DNA of 64,000 nucleotides from Sweltsa coloradensis (lineage: Eukaryota; Arthropoda; Insecta; Plecoptera; Chloroperlidae): NCBI GenBank assembly GCA_024449915.1, contig JAMZAV010001431.1:85839-149838 (forward strand), read 5' to 3'. Numbering within the stretch: the stretch's first letter is position 1; each line of letters starts with the position of its first letter. The notes beneath the pieces are model-generated. The model did not search any database, was not told the DNA's origin, and saw only the letters and a list, made by a program, of their open reading frames with translations. Made by a program: the position numbers and the translations under genes. Below are positions 1-11,137 of the stretch, in pieces.

Positions 1-326
1 AGCAAACTTAGCTTTAAAAAGGCTCATTTAAAAAAAAATATCCCAAACATTTCAGTCAAACTATCCTTCCCTGTTCCTTTTGATTAAAGAAGGCATGACC
101 TAGACTAGAACCCTGAAACGTATTACGGAAAATTGAATTGGGTCTTTAAGCCGATTTTTTTTTGTAAAAGTATCTATTTTCTATTATCTAGATACATTGC
201 CAGTATATGTATCTTTATCTAGATACAATTCATGTCCATTATCTATTATCTGTATCTAGATACTTTTTTAGGAAGAGTATCTTATCTTTATCTAGATAAT
301 ATTTTTGGTTATCTGGCACAACACTG
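1..326. mobile_element. probable right end of a hAT-like DNA transposon
   Basis: The palindrome TATCTAGATA occurs four times, at 185-194, 216-225, 253-262 and 289-298, spaced 31-37 bp apart. The cluster is followed by CTGGCACAACACTG, ending at 326. Read on the minus strand this begins CAGTGTTGTGCCAG, which resembles the CAGTGTTG-type termini of many hAT elements. The other terminus would lie outside the window, so neither the 8-bp target duplication nor the full length can be tested. No transposase is visible. The repeats are certain; the hAT label is an inference. Confidence 0.4.
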
Positions 327-3300
327 CAGTAAGGTTGCAAAGTAAATATGCGTATGCGACTATGCTAGAATTATGTACAATCTGACAGCGACGGTACCCT
401 GAAATTTAAATAGCATGTATTACGTCACAATAGCTACATGCTCATTGAAACGGGTTCCGGACCCATCACCGTCAAATATCATCATAATCATCCATATAAA
501 ATTGATTGTATAATATTATTAACAAGTTCACTCCTCTGTTTTGGAATGTTATCCTCATTTGCTTTCAATTTTATAACAAAATCTAATTTAATTTGTGAAG
601 AAGGTGGAAAAGGTTTGTCCGTAATTCCATGGTCTGTCTTCGTAGTACGGCCTGTTACTCTTACACCCAAGTATGAAACGTTGGAGAGATTGGAGTAAGG
701 AAACTATGCTGACTAGGACCATAATAATTATGGTTCTAAACATAGCTTGTGATGTTTATGCCTGCTCACTGTGACAATTGCTATAATAATTAAGGCTTGC
801 TTTGTCCTATATTATGTTTCAGTCAATTTGATAATATTTCGTTATTTTTTTAATAATTTGTCGCCTTGTTAATATACGTAATCGGGTAGCTAGTAGCGCC
901 CTCCCGTTCTCAGAGAAAGTGTTGCCTGTATGCAAGCGAGTTTTACGAAATAACCCCAGGAATTAGCATTGCTAATCGCCCTCGCTGTTGCCGAGACTAA
1001 CTACTAACTAATTAGAGTTACTTCATTGTTAGCAACACGGTGTAGCCCAGCTCGTCTCACGCCTTATGATATTCACTCTTGTAACACACTTTACAACGCG
1101 TTATTATTATTACTACATTGTAGAAATAATCTATTTCCACCACGTATTTCCAACTCTTACAGAACACACGATTAGGACCTAGGAATTAAAGCATCACAAC
1201 AGTCATAAAAACAAGAAAATATTAGTGTATTGTTGAATGAGCTTAGTGTGCGTAGCGAATGTAGAGAAATCCTCAATGTGACCACCATTAAAAAGTGGGT
1301 AAAATGTTTGTTTGTTCTTTTTGTGTGTAATTTGTCCTGTTTGTTCTTTTTGTGTGAAGTTTGTCCGTTTGTTCGCTCTCTACCCGACAAACGGCCTTCG
1401 CCTTCGTTATCTTTGAATGCCACTCATCGTAATATATCTGGATACAATCGAATCAATATTTCCCTTAGAAATTGCAATTACGATTTTTCCTAATGCTAGA
1501 ATGCAGGGAGGTAGGTCAATACGATCATACATCTACGAGACTATAAAATGTGTTGCGAAACGGTATACTATAAATGATGCATAATTGGTTGTTTCTGAGT
1601 TTTCTCTGTCAGAATTTCCATCTGTGTGTTGATATTGTTCTTGTGCTGAAGCTGAAACCATGGCAGCATATCCTCTGGGCAGTTTTACCGACGGTTTTAC
1701 GCTATCAGTGTGCGTCTTTATATCATTTTACCTTTTCTCGATTGACTCTGTGGGCGATTCTAAAAAAATCAGTGTTAGCAGCAGGAGATGATGTTTAGAT
1801 TCTGAGAAAAACATGGCTTATACAAAATGATTAACATGCGATGTTCTTTAAAAAATAAAATAAAACATTCTCTGTGAGAAGGGTAATGAATGTAGATAAA
1901 GAATAGCATGATAGTCCTAGGCTGTGCAAAAATTCAAGACAAAATGCTCGTATTCCTTTATCACAATGATCTCGCGCCATTTTCTGTCACATACGAAAAA
2001 AGAAAAAGAAAAGTCGGTGAAAATGTACATCGTTCTTTGGCTAATCTTGCGATTTAAGTAGCTGTGGAGTTGTGTTTGTTGTTGAGCGGATGGGCGAGAA
2101 CCTTCGTCTGTATGTAAATATGTACAAATATACGTACATTTAGGCTTCTAATTGGCCTTGACTCTACTCAGTTATGACGTAGTACCGTCCAAAGATGGCG
2201 CACGCTCGTTTTTGGTGCGCAAACTGGGGTTCAAATTTACTTAATTGTTTTAATAAAACACCAAAAAAAAAAGTTCAGTGACTATTACGACATAATGACG
2301 GTTGTTTCGGGTCATCTAAAGCATAGTTAGCTGAGGGAATAACTAAACTATACTATTCTAAACGTCATCCCATATTTAAGATAGACCACACAAGAAAAAG
2401 TAACCCCTAGGTGAATTTATTTTCTCGTGGGATACCTGACCAGCAGAAATTCATGGCCTTCTCTATCTATTCCGTGTAACTAGCTGTAAGGATACACGGG
2501 AAGAAAATAAACCCAGTGGCAGTTTAGAGGACTCAATGCGGGCCTATCATTCGCATTAACCGACTGAAGAAAACTGAAAACACTATAGGATAAAACTTTC
2601 AGTCAAGATAACTTGTAGCAGGCTTCGATCGCGACCTCCCGAACCAGGCTACGTCTAGCGTTGACGGAGGATAACAAATACGTTTAACTTCTTTTTCTGG
2701 GATATCAATCATAAGTTACACTTTATGAAACATTTTATTCGCGTATTTGGTCCTGCAGTGCCGACTGCCGACCAAAGGAGAGCCGTGCGCAAGTGTCGGC
2801 CCAAATCTAAGTACTATTCCAACATCTTCGGCCCGAACATCTCCAGGCCTCGGCTCTAGCAGGTGTTGGTCCAATCAATTAAGGGCACAGCTACTAACCT
2901 AGAAAGCGGTGATATATATCTGCCCCGCCCTCACACCCTGCCACGCTGACGTTAAACCAACGAACGCCCACGCACGAGGCTCGTCTCATGGACGAGGTAA
3001 CGTATTATGCTGGGATTTAGGGTTGAATGTCAGCTGGGAATACAATAATAGTAATTCACAATTGAAGTAATACGACTTTCGAGATGTTTCGCTGCTTCAC
3101 ATGTAATCGTTTTGCACATCTCAACGTTTTGTCAACGCTCTGGCTGACATTTTCAACAGATTTTATTGTTTTCTATTTTTTATTTACTTGTGTAAACAAG
3201 CAATTTAATATTGTCCTACTATTTTTTTTTTAAGTAAATTAATAATAAAATTGTACCAATTCTGCTAAATAAATGTGATTTTGTCGTGTAAGTTGAGCTC

Positions 3301-3556
3301 TGCAACGTTGATTTCTTGTGATAATATTGACACAATATCGGGAGTCGAACTCAGTTTGTTGTTGTTGTTTCTCGCTCGCCTGAGGCATGAGACGTGGTCG
3401 TCTAACCCAGTGACCCCGGCTGCCAGCAGTCACGCCTCTGAGCGAGAGAGGAAAGTAGCCCACGCCTGCTAGACGGATTCGGGTCACTCATTAGTCATCA
3501 CAAGACTGGCTTGCTTGTAGCGTAGCTAGCCCATCTCGACGAGATACGTAACACGA
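327..3556. other. unannotated stretch, no supported gene
   Basis: The open frames here are short, lack recognisable domains and overlap stop-rich AT sequence. Two minor items: an AAGATGGCGC motif at about 2195-2204 beside a TGACGTAG half-CRE, which could belong to a promoter but has no gene attached; and an imperfect inverted repeat at about 2415-2508 with TTTATTTTCTCGTG near one end and GGGAAGAAAATAAA near the other. Confidence 0.5.
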
Positions 3557-3558
3557 TA

Positions 3559-5204
3559 TGGGTCATTCTCAAATAAAATGACCCTTGTGCTGTCCCACCT
3601 TAATAATATTTTTTTTTTAGATCAAGATATTGATTTGCATAAATTTTGGTTGTACATTTTCAGAATACTTATAGTTTTTATTAGCTCCATGAATTTTTGC
3701 ACTTCTATCTTGTAAGGTTGACCTTTAATTCATGTCGGGTATTGCAAAATGTGTTAAAACCCATGTCCCTATCCTCAAAACCAGAAGTGTTTTTGTAAAA
3801 TGTTGACTTTAAGACTAAAATTTATTTAGTCTCTAGATTGGAATTAATGCAGAAATAACAGTTAATAACTGTGTGTTAGTGACTTTTTTTAACAATTTAC
3901 ATTTTCAAACAATAACTAGTGGAAAGTGTTTGTCCCTAATGTGGCAATCATAATAATGTCATGACTGTTACCATTGTAAAAGAGTTTAAATAATTTTTCA
4001 AGAAGGCAGTGGATCAATCTAGAAGAAGAAGAAGAAGAACAGCTCCTGACATGGCATCATGGAAGTTAGGTTTGTTTTGACATGAGAACTCTTTAAAATT
4101 GAAAAGTAAACATTTTAACGGTGAGTATTTTAATTCAATGTCATGAATGTTACCAAGATAAAACAATTTAATTTGTATTTAATATTTTATTTAACAATTG
4201 AGTTAAGTTACAATCAAGTTCCAGCTCATAGCAAACATAACCCTACTTTTTCAAATGGGATTGTTAACAGCTAATGAATTAATGAAGTTGAAATGTCATG
4301 CATGTTACTTGTCAGGTATGTTACTTTCAAAAAGTAACATTACCAAGGGCATCGTGGATAACTGCATTAATTTCCTGCAACTGTAGATGTGTTTTGAAGG
4401 GAGAGGTTGTAATTCATTGCCATACTCAAAAGTAACAAAACACTTGTTTTTATTGATTTTCAGTGATCACTTGTCAAGAATGTTACTTTTTGTCAAGACC
4501 GTTACCCGTAGTGTCTCTTTACTTTAAACTCAACACAAACTTGTTGGATTAGATGGATTTTATCTTTAGGTTGACTGATTTGTACACTAACAAGCAACAT
4601 GATCTTAGAAAAAAATTATTACTGTTAGAAAAGTAACTTTTTTGTCAAGACTGTTACTTTTTGTCAACACCGTTACCCGAGCTAATTATTAAATTAAGTC
4701 TTATTTAAAGTTTAAAATAACTGAATCACATTTTTAATCTTATTTATAATATTAATACTTCATTGCTAACAGTGATCTTGATAAAATTTGATTTGCCATT
4801 TGTCCATTATTAGTAAGTTAATTACCAGGTTTTGAAATTTGAGTAACATTCTTGACATTTTGGTATTATAAAAAGTGATTAAAATAAAAATGTATATTTT
4901 ATTGAATGTATTAGTTTTGTGTGATAATGTAACTAAAACTATTGTGCACATGAATATAGATTTAATAAATAACTTCTTACATGAATTGTCACTTTTATGT
5001 CCGGTAACAGTCATGACATTTTCGTACACTTGGATTGATGAAAATGCTTGTATGTAAAACATTTTTGGTTTTTTAGATAAACCCTTTTAGGGCTGTAAGA
5101 ACAAATTATTGGATAATGTATTATTAAGGAGGCATCCAATTTATGTTATAATTTTTCTTGCAAGCATTTTTTTCAATATGGTCATTACGTTTGAGAATGA
5201 CCCA
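3559..5204. mobile_element. 1.65-kb non-autonomous TA-flanked DNA element with periodic 14-bp motif
   Basis: The ends are inverted copies of TGGGTCATTCTCAAA (3559-3573 and 5190-5204). Each is flanked by TA (3557-3558 and 5205-5206), as expected for a Tc1/mariner-type target duplication. There is no transposase frame; the longest open frames are about 100 codons and unrecognisable. Inside, variants of GTCAAGACTGTTAC recur at 3958, 4140, 4295, 4311, 4473, 4492, 4644 and 4663. They appear in reverse orientation at 4843 and 5004. The superfamily is inferred only from the TA duplication and termini. Confidence 0.65.
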
Positions 5205-5206
5205 TA

Positions 5207-6492
5207 TACGTAACGTATGCGTAGACCACGAGCCATTATGTGACGTAAATACGTAGGACTAGAACTTGCCACAGTATTTCCGCCACTGTGCGTGTAAATC
5301 AAGGACTAATTAAAACGAATATATCCTCACAACTTGTGTGAACTAACGTTGTTATTTTCTGGCCTTAATCATTCCATAAATCACTAGGCCACGGGTTCGA
5401 TGCCCAGTCGGGGCAAACTTTTACAACAATTGCTATCATGAAATAATAATCATTGGAAAGTGTTAACCTATATAATAATTATTTTTATTTATTTTTAATA
5501 AGTCGAGATTAAATAATACATACTCATTGCTGGTGGCAAGAGTAGGCCCCTTAACAGAATGTACCTTACCACCAGTTTATGATCTAAATATTAAATTTAA
5601 CAGTTACTAATTTACACACTGTAACAATATATACATATGATGAGACAAATATAAAATACAATAACAAATATAAAAATGTGTATATCGGTGATGGATTAGA
5701 TGAGAATGAATGACTTATTTACTATATTTACTGAACTTTTTTAACTGTTATTTTAATAAGGTTTATGTTTTTATGTCTTTAAATTATATTTGCGTATACC
5801 TCAATGCAAAATGACAGCAATGCTGTAATAAATAACTACATATGGGATAACGATATCTGCAGAACAGAAGAATTATTTGAGAGAAGAATGTTTCTGCCCA
5901 AGGCTGACGGTTTATCTACCTATACTTTGCGTTTGTTTGTACGTAATACGTAGATCGTGATCGTTGATTTGGATTACGTTTACGTCAACGTAGACCTACA
6001 CGCCACCATGCACATACTTTTGAAATTCATATCATAAATAAGCCACTAGCTCTTCGACAGGTGTAGTATATTTTGTTAAATGATTTCTTATAGTGGTAAT
6101 ATCTGCTATTAAAAGAATGGTACGTTACATTATTAGCGGCAAAAAAGTATCATGCATTGAACTCGAAATCTACTCCGTGAAAAGACGCATTAGCGGAACG
6201 ATTATAATGACGATTGAGTTAGCAATTCACATGGATAATTGCTTCTATTGTTATTTTGTTCTATACCGTCTCTACTCTCTGCCGAAAGAACAAACAGTTA
6301 TACTCACGAGTAAAAAGGCCATAACTCGCAAGTTAAATGAAGTTAAATCTACACAAACGCAGAAGATCGTGGACAGTTTCTCTAAAATCAACTCTCACTT
6401 TCGCTATAAAATGTTTGATCCGGATTTCCTGCGAAAGTTAAATTACTTAACAAATTAGTGAAAACACTAAATATGAAATTTAATTGTCGTTG
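5207..6492. other. AT-rich stretch without a supported gene
   Basis: Apart from the tRNA-like fragment at 5371-5425 I see no gene. A 121-codon open frame at 6093-6458 opens on GTG rather than ATG, has no recognisable domain and no splice context. It is not called. Confidence 0.45.
5371..5425 (+). pseudogene. tRNA 3'-half-like fragment
   Basis: The segment contains a T-arm-like sequence, CACGGGTTCGATGCCCAG, followed by TCGGGGCA. The same 3' terminus is seen in the tRNA-like sequence at 6673-6745 on the opposite strand. No D arm or anticodon stem is evident, so this is a fragment, not a gene. Confidence 0.3.
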
Positions 6493-6497
6493 TTATT

Positions 6498-6564
6498 GTT
6501 TTTGTTTTTGTTTTTGTTTTTGTTTTTGTTTTTGTTTTTGTTTTTGTTTTTGTTTTTGTTTTTG

Positions 6565-6599
<35 letters not shown>
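6498..6599. repeat. compound microsatellite (TTTTTG)n(TTA)n
   Basis: About eleven TTTTTG units run directly into about ten TTA units. The apparent open frame on the minus strand is Lys-Thr and Ile repeats produced by this array. Confidence 0.95.
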
Positions 6600-6672
6600 G
6601 AATATACGGTTTTTAAGCATAAGCCCGCTTTGAGGACATTATTAGTCAATGAAAGCAGTTGTAATAAAAGTA

Positions 6673-6745
6673 TGCCCCGACTGGGGATCGAACCCAGAAC
6701 CTCTTGCTTAACGCGCCATAGCTCTACCAATTGAGCTATCGAGAA
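6673..6745 (-). pseudogene. tRNA-like sequence, probably a SINE head or pseudogene
   Basis: On the minus strand there is a D-arm/A-box-like TAGCTCAATTGGTAGAGC and a good T arm (CTGGG, loop TTCGATC, CCCAG). A partly pairing acceptor is also present: TTCTCGA with TCGGGGC, about 6 of 7 pairs counting wobble. The anticodon stem does not pair, so no isotype is assigned and a functional tRNA is unlikely. Confidence 0.45.
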
Positions 6746-8199
6746 TACAAGACAAACCTGTATTAAATTGTTAATTGTTGTGACTGTTGACATCCATGAT
6801 ATAAAACGAACAGAAGACTGCAATGTCATTACTGAAAGAACACATGGAAAAATTCAATCACTTCTCATCTCCTAAAGAGTTGTGTAGTATGAATATGAAT
6901 AATACTATGTGCTCAAAAATTAATAATCCTATTTAGGATTTTGAAAGCAGTTTTTATTTCTGAAACTGATATTTTAACTCAATTATCAAATTAGTTATTC
7001 AATAACCCGGGTACAATCTCCGTTGGAGACACCTTTTTAATTTCTGTCTTTTGTACCATCATAACAGACAGTATCATAGTCGCCTTCTATACAATGAAGG
7101 TTAAGACATCAATAATTGATATCATTGTGTATGTAGTTCTATAATGCACAATGCACTCTTTATAATATTGTGCAAGTGTGTGATTCTCTAAGTTGATAGA
7201 ATTCAGTTTTCCTTCGCGTGGAAATACTGTGAAAAAACTTTGGTCCAGAGAGAAAGCAGGTTGTTATTGCAATCAACAACACTCCGAAGATTAACACGGG
7301 TAACAGAGATAATAACGATTGTAATTCAAATTGACTTGCGAAAAAACCACGAAGGGAATAAATGAAAGTTTCTGTACTTGAAAGAAACTAACTTTTAAAC
7401 ATCTTCGCAGACTCAGCACGGGATTGATAACACTCTCTGGCTCTTTAGAAGCAGACTGTTTAGACTTGTATCAATTTCAAAAGCAAAACTCTAAACTGGA
7501 TCGTTACACCTAAGTAAACATGTTACGCGAGGTCGTCTCTTTGCATTTCGAGGGCAGGGCAGGGCACATTAATTAAAATGATATTAATATTACTTAGTTG
7601 TGAATACGTAATGTCGTTGAGGAGGTAGCTTCTGCGTTTAGAGTGTAGGCCAGCGAACTAACTCGAGCTAATAAACTTACTCATCTACCCACAAACTCGG
7701 TGGGTGACCCACATTGTTACGATCCGAGCCCTAGGACTAGGAATATCCAAGTCCGAAGCGATCGTTGTATGAATCTGCGGATCTGAATAGATGAGAATAA
7801 CTTGCAGCAAGGTACGAGACAAAGTAGACCGGTTACTCCCCTTCTCCATTAGCCTCGTTGCCTGCATCGGAGTATCAGACAAACAAAGAGAATCATGCAA
7901 TGAATATTCCCGTTGTACAAACACAAGTTCATCGACTTTCCAACACAAACTCGGTCGACGGTCGTAGTATTCGTTATTGTGAGGGAAGGGGGAAAACAAC
8001 ATAGTGTATTCAACAACATTTTCATTGGCGACGATGGAGAGAAACAAAAAAACCACGATGAAGAAGAACAGAGACAAAAGGAAGGACTTCAATGGTTAAT
8101 TTACTCTTACGAAGAAGGAATATCAGTGTTTACGTATAGTAGAGAACTATTTATCATGAAGCATTTTCGACAAAGATTCCTTTTTATATGGGTGACCGG
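6746..8199. other. no supported gene
   Basis: Short unrelated open frames only. The overlapping 135- and 96-codon frames at 7685-8203 lie on opposite strands and match no family I recognise. Confidence 0.45.
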
Positions 8200-8315
8200 A
8201 TGAATCGCCCCAAAACTCATATTTTGACAGTTTGTTTTTGACAGTTAATCAGAAAACAAACTGTCAAAATATGAGTTTTGGGGCGTGTCAAAATATGAGT
8301 TTTGGGGCGATTCAT
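8200..8315. repeat. small foldback element with an extra direct copy of its terminus
   Basis: The left arm starts ATGAATCGCCCCAAAACTC and continues to a TTTTGACAG tract. Its inverted copy follows about 20 bp later, and then a second direct copy of that inverted terminus ends GGGGCGATTCAT. The outer ends are perfect inverted repeats. An (AT)n run lies immediately to the right. The structure fits a short MITE whose terminus was duplicated. Confidence 0.7.
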
Positions 8316-9325
8316 ATATATATATATCAACAATACTTCACGATTGTAATGCCAAATATTTATGGTTTTATCTGATTTGTAAGATCCCAACAAAGAAAAC
8401 AAAAAAAATGTAAGTAAAAAATCCGTAAGGCAATCCTTCATTACGTGTGCAAACAAGGTGCATTGAGGTCATCAGCCCTACCCAGTACCCACACGAGACG
8501 TACAAGTGCATGCTTGGCAGCTACCCCGAGTACGATGACAGATGCTATCTGACAAGGGAAAGTTGTTCGACGCCAGGGCAACCCACATCACTTGCACTAT
8601 CAGCTGCATGGTTGGGGACTTTCTAGATACTACGCTACGACACACACTATCAACGGTTGGACATACGTGGGGCTAGGCCCCACTTCTAGTCCCATCTATC
8701 TCAACCAGACCCACCACGTCGTGTGACCCAGACATAACGGTCACCTACCTTACACTCATGGGATCGTCGGTCGGTACCGTAACTACTATGATATAACTAG
8801 TCTGGCTGATTTGCAGATTCATTAATTCGATCGGTACAGTTAGGTTTTCTCTGTACTGGTCTCTCTCTGTTTAGTCTATTATTGTGGCTACTAAGACGGG
8901 AATCAGATTCAGATGCAATGCAATGCTGATCAGGAGGGTTACATGGTTTCAATGTCACCTTCGTTATAGTAGTCATAGTCATTGTAGTTAAGCGAATTGC
9001 TTCTCAAAAGTTTATTGTAGCCCAAGTCTGAAGAAGAATGTGTCTGCATTAAAAATACTTATTTTTATTTGACACTGGAAGCTTTTACTCTAGATTATGA
9101 TTTAACCGTTCTTAACTTTCGTACATTGAGTATAAATTGTGTAAATCACAAATTAGGGAACTTAGATTATCGTTGTCCCATTTTGTTTCAGCCTTCACCA
9201 GTTAGGATGGTAATGTCGAGTACGGGAATATTTAACGTTTGAGAGGGGCCAGCTCTGCTTTCCTAGCCCACGCCCCAAATAGTAACCAAAAACTTTCTGC
9301 ATCATCATTGTTTATGGGGAATGGC
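8316..9325. other. no supported gene
   Basis: No domain-bearing frame, RNA gene or organised repeat was found beyond a short (AT)n tract at the left edge. Confidence 0.4.
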
Positions 9326-9735
9326 TAGACGAGGGAGCGCAGCGACCGAACTCAAACGAGACCTGACTTCATCTGAGATTATGAGGGTGCGTGTATGTGT
9401 GTACGCTAAAAATTAGACGAACCACTGAACCGATGGCGCTGAAATTTTAAACAGACATCCGGGAACAGTAATTTGGTTCCTGTTAACATATTCAGCAAAA
9501 TCTGTTACGATTCAAACCTATAAGAAATAATAAATAAAAAACAGGCTGAACATTTGTGTAATATTTAACCTTTTGACAAAACGACGCTTTTGTTCTAGAA
9601 GAAATCATTTTATCGAATCATGTTTTGAATGTCAAGCGGTGAATGCATGCAGTGATCAAGAGTGTACCATATTTTGTGAATAAGTGCATAGCTTCGCTCC
9701 CTCTTTTGCGGACTCCCGTATCGTACGGGTGCTTG
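9326..9735 (+). mobile_element. interspersed repeat with terminal/subterminal inverted repeats and 3' hairpin
   Basis: The left end reads GACGAGGGAGCGCAGCGAC. The inverted counterpart GCTTCGCTCCCTC lies at about 9690-9703. It is followed closely by a hairpin, CCCGTA-TCG-TACGGG, at about 9714-9728. A second copy is at 22457-22790, and fragments of the interior lie near 10770-10830 and 54220-54370. A 5' terminal repeat matched just before a 3' hairpin is the architecture of Helitron2-like non-autonomous elements. The final CTRR tetranucleotide is not convincing here. Confidence 0.55.
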
Positions 9736-11137
9736 TCATAAATAATGTTCTCTATAGCTTGCCATGTTTTCAGTACTGCACCATATAATATGAGATGCTT
9801 TGAGTTCTAAGGGGCCGTGAATTGTCACACTTGAACAGACTTGTGACGGCTCAGGAGGCACTGAAAGTGAACAGCGATATTCGTGGATGTTGCATAATTG
9901 TCTTCTCATCTCTTAAGATGCGCGAACTAATGACTGAGCAATAAACACAGGACGACAAAGTGATCGTCATCTAATGGGTAAACAAACATATTTGCGATAG
10001 CCATCGTTGCATCGACTAAGACCTATTGCAGAGTGCTTCAGTAATAAAAGTTTCATTTTCATTTGGACATACACAGTAAATGTTTTTCAAGAAACAAAAT
10101 AATATATCAATGGCATTCGACATTGATATAATTTTTTTCATCACAATATTTCGTCTGCTTCTAATTAACAGGTGTGACGTGACCCCAGACACACAGTATA
10201 GCTACCACAGATTGTATTCAAATTGCTGCCGCTAGTCAACCACGTCCCGTTTCTTTGTCCTAAGCTCGTAAATGAATATGATTAGTATAATTTACTGCAC
10301 GTGTTATTCTCATTGACAGATAACCAACCACAATGTTTAAATATTTTATATGCTATAGTTTCTACGATAATATTAGGGGTGACGTGGATCGCCAAAGTAT
10401 GCCCCCATGTAAAACAATCCTTATGTATCATCACCCTTAAAGCCACTTGCAGAAAATAACGTTTAAAACAATTTTCTAGTGTTATTAAAAAACAATGAAT
10501 ACAATATATTAAGACGTGATTAATTAAATTTTAAAATACTCTTAACACTTTTTCCCCTTCGACCATCCATCATAACACTCAATTTGCTCATATTTATATC
10601 ATCAGTGAAGGAAATCGGAGGGGGTTGGGTTGGGGGATTTGCAAGGCATCATTAGCTAAAAGACTAGACTACTTTGGCTAGAATTATTAATTATGAAACT
10701 GATTTGTTTCTTGATATGATTAATACAAATCAATTACTAATGGAGATTAGTATAGTATTAGTAGTAATAGCGACGCTATTGTTCTCGAAGAAATAATTTT
10801 TATCGAATCATGTTTTGAATGCCAAGCGGAGATGTCAGTGTCACTAGGGAGATTTGAGAATATACTTTTGAACTATTGAATCGCATGTACATTTCACTTG
10901 TCACTATTGTACCGATGAAATTTCACAATAACACCATTTCAGCCACCTTCCTGTCGATTCGATTCGATAAACAAAGAAGCTGTCATAATCGTGGGTATTG
11001 ATGCATAGAAGTGCGTTTAGAAAGTAGCATGAATCAGCTTCCTGTTTACAACGCATGAGGTCATCGAATGCAGCTCTAACTTATTATTTCGTCTTCTCTG
11101 TGTTTAACTCGAATATTAGGCTAATGAATTAGATTAA
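9736..11137. other. no supported gene
   Basis: AT-rich sequence. The block at about 10770-10830 matches the interior of the repeat at 9326-9735. Nothing else is recognisable. Confidence 0.4.

Noticed and set aside
6093..6458. 121-codon frame as a small gene
   Set aside because: It opens on GTG, is unrecognised, and has no promoter, splice or repeat-protein context.
6467..6829. 120-codon minus-strand frame with Lys-Thr repeats
   Set aside because: It is a translation of the TTTTTG/TTA microsatellite plus a tRNA-like sequence, with no plausible protein.
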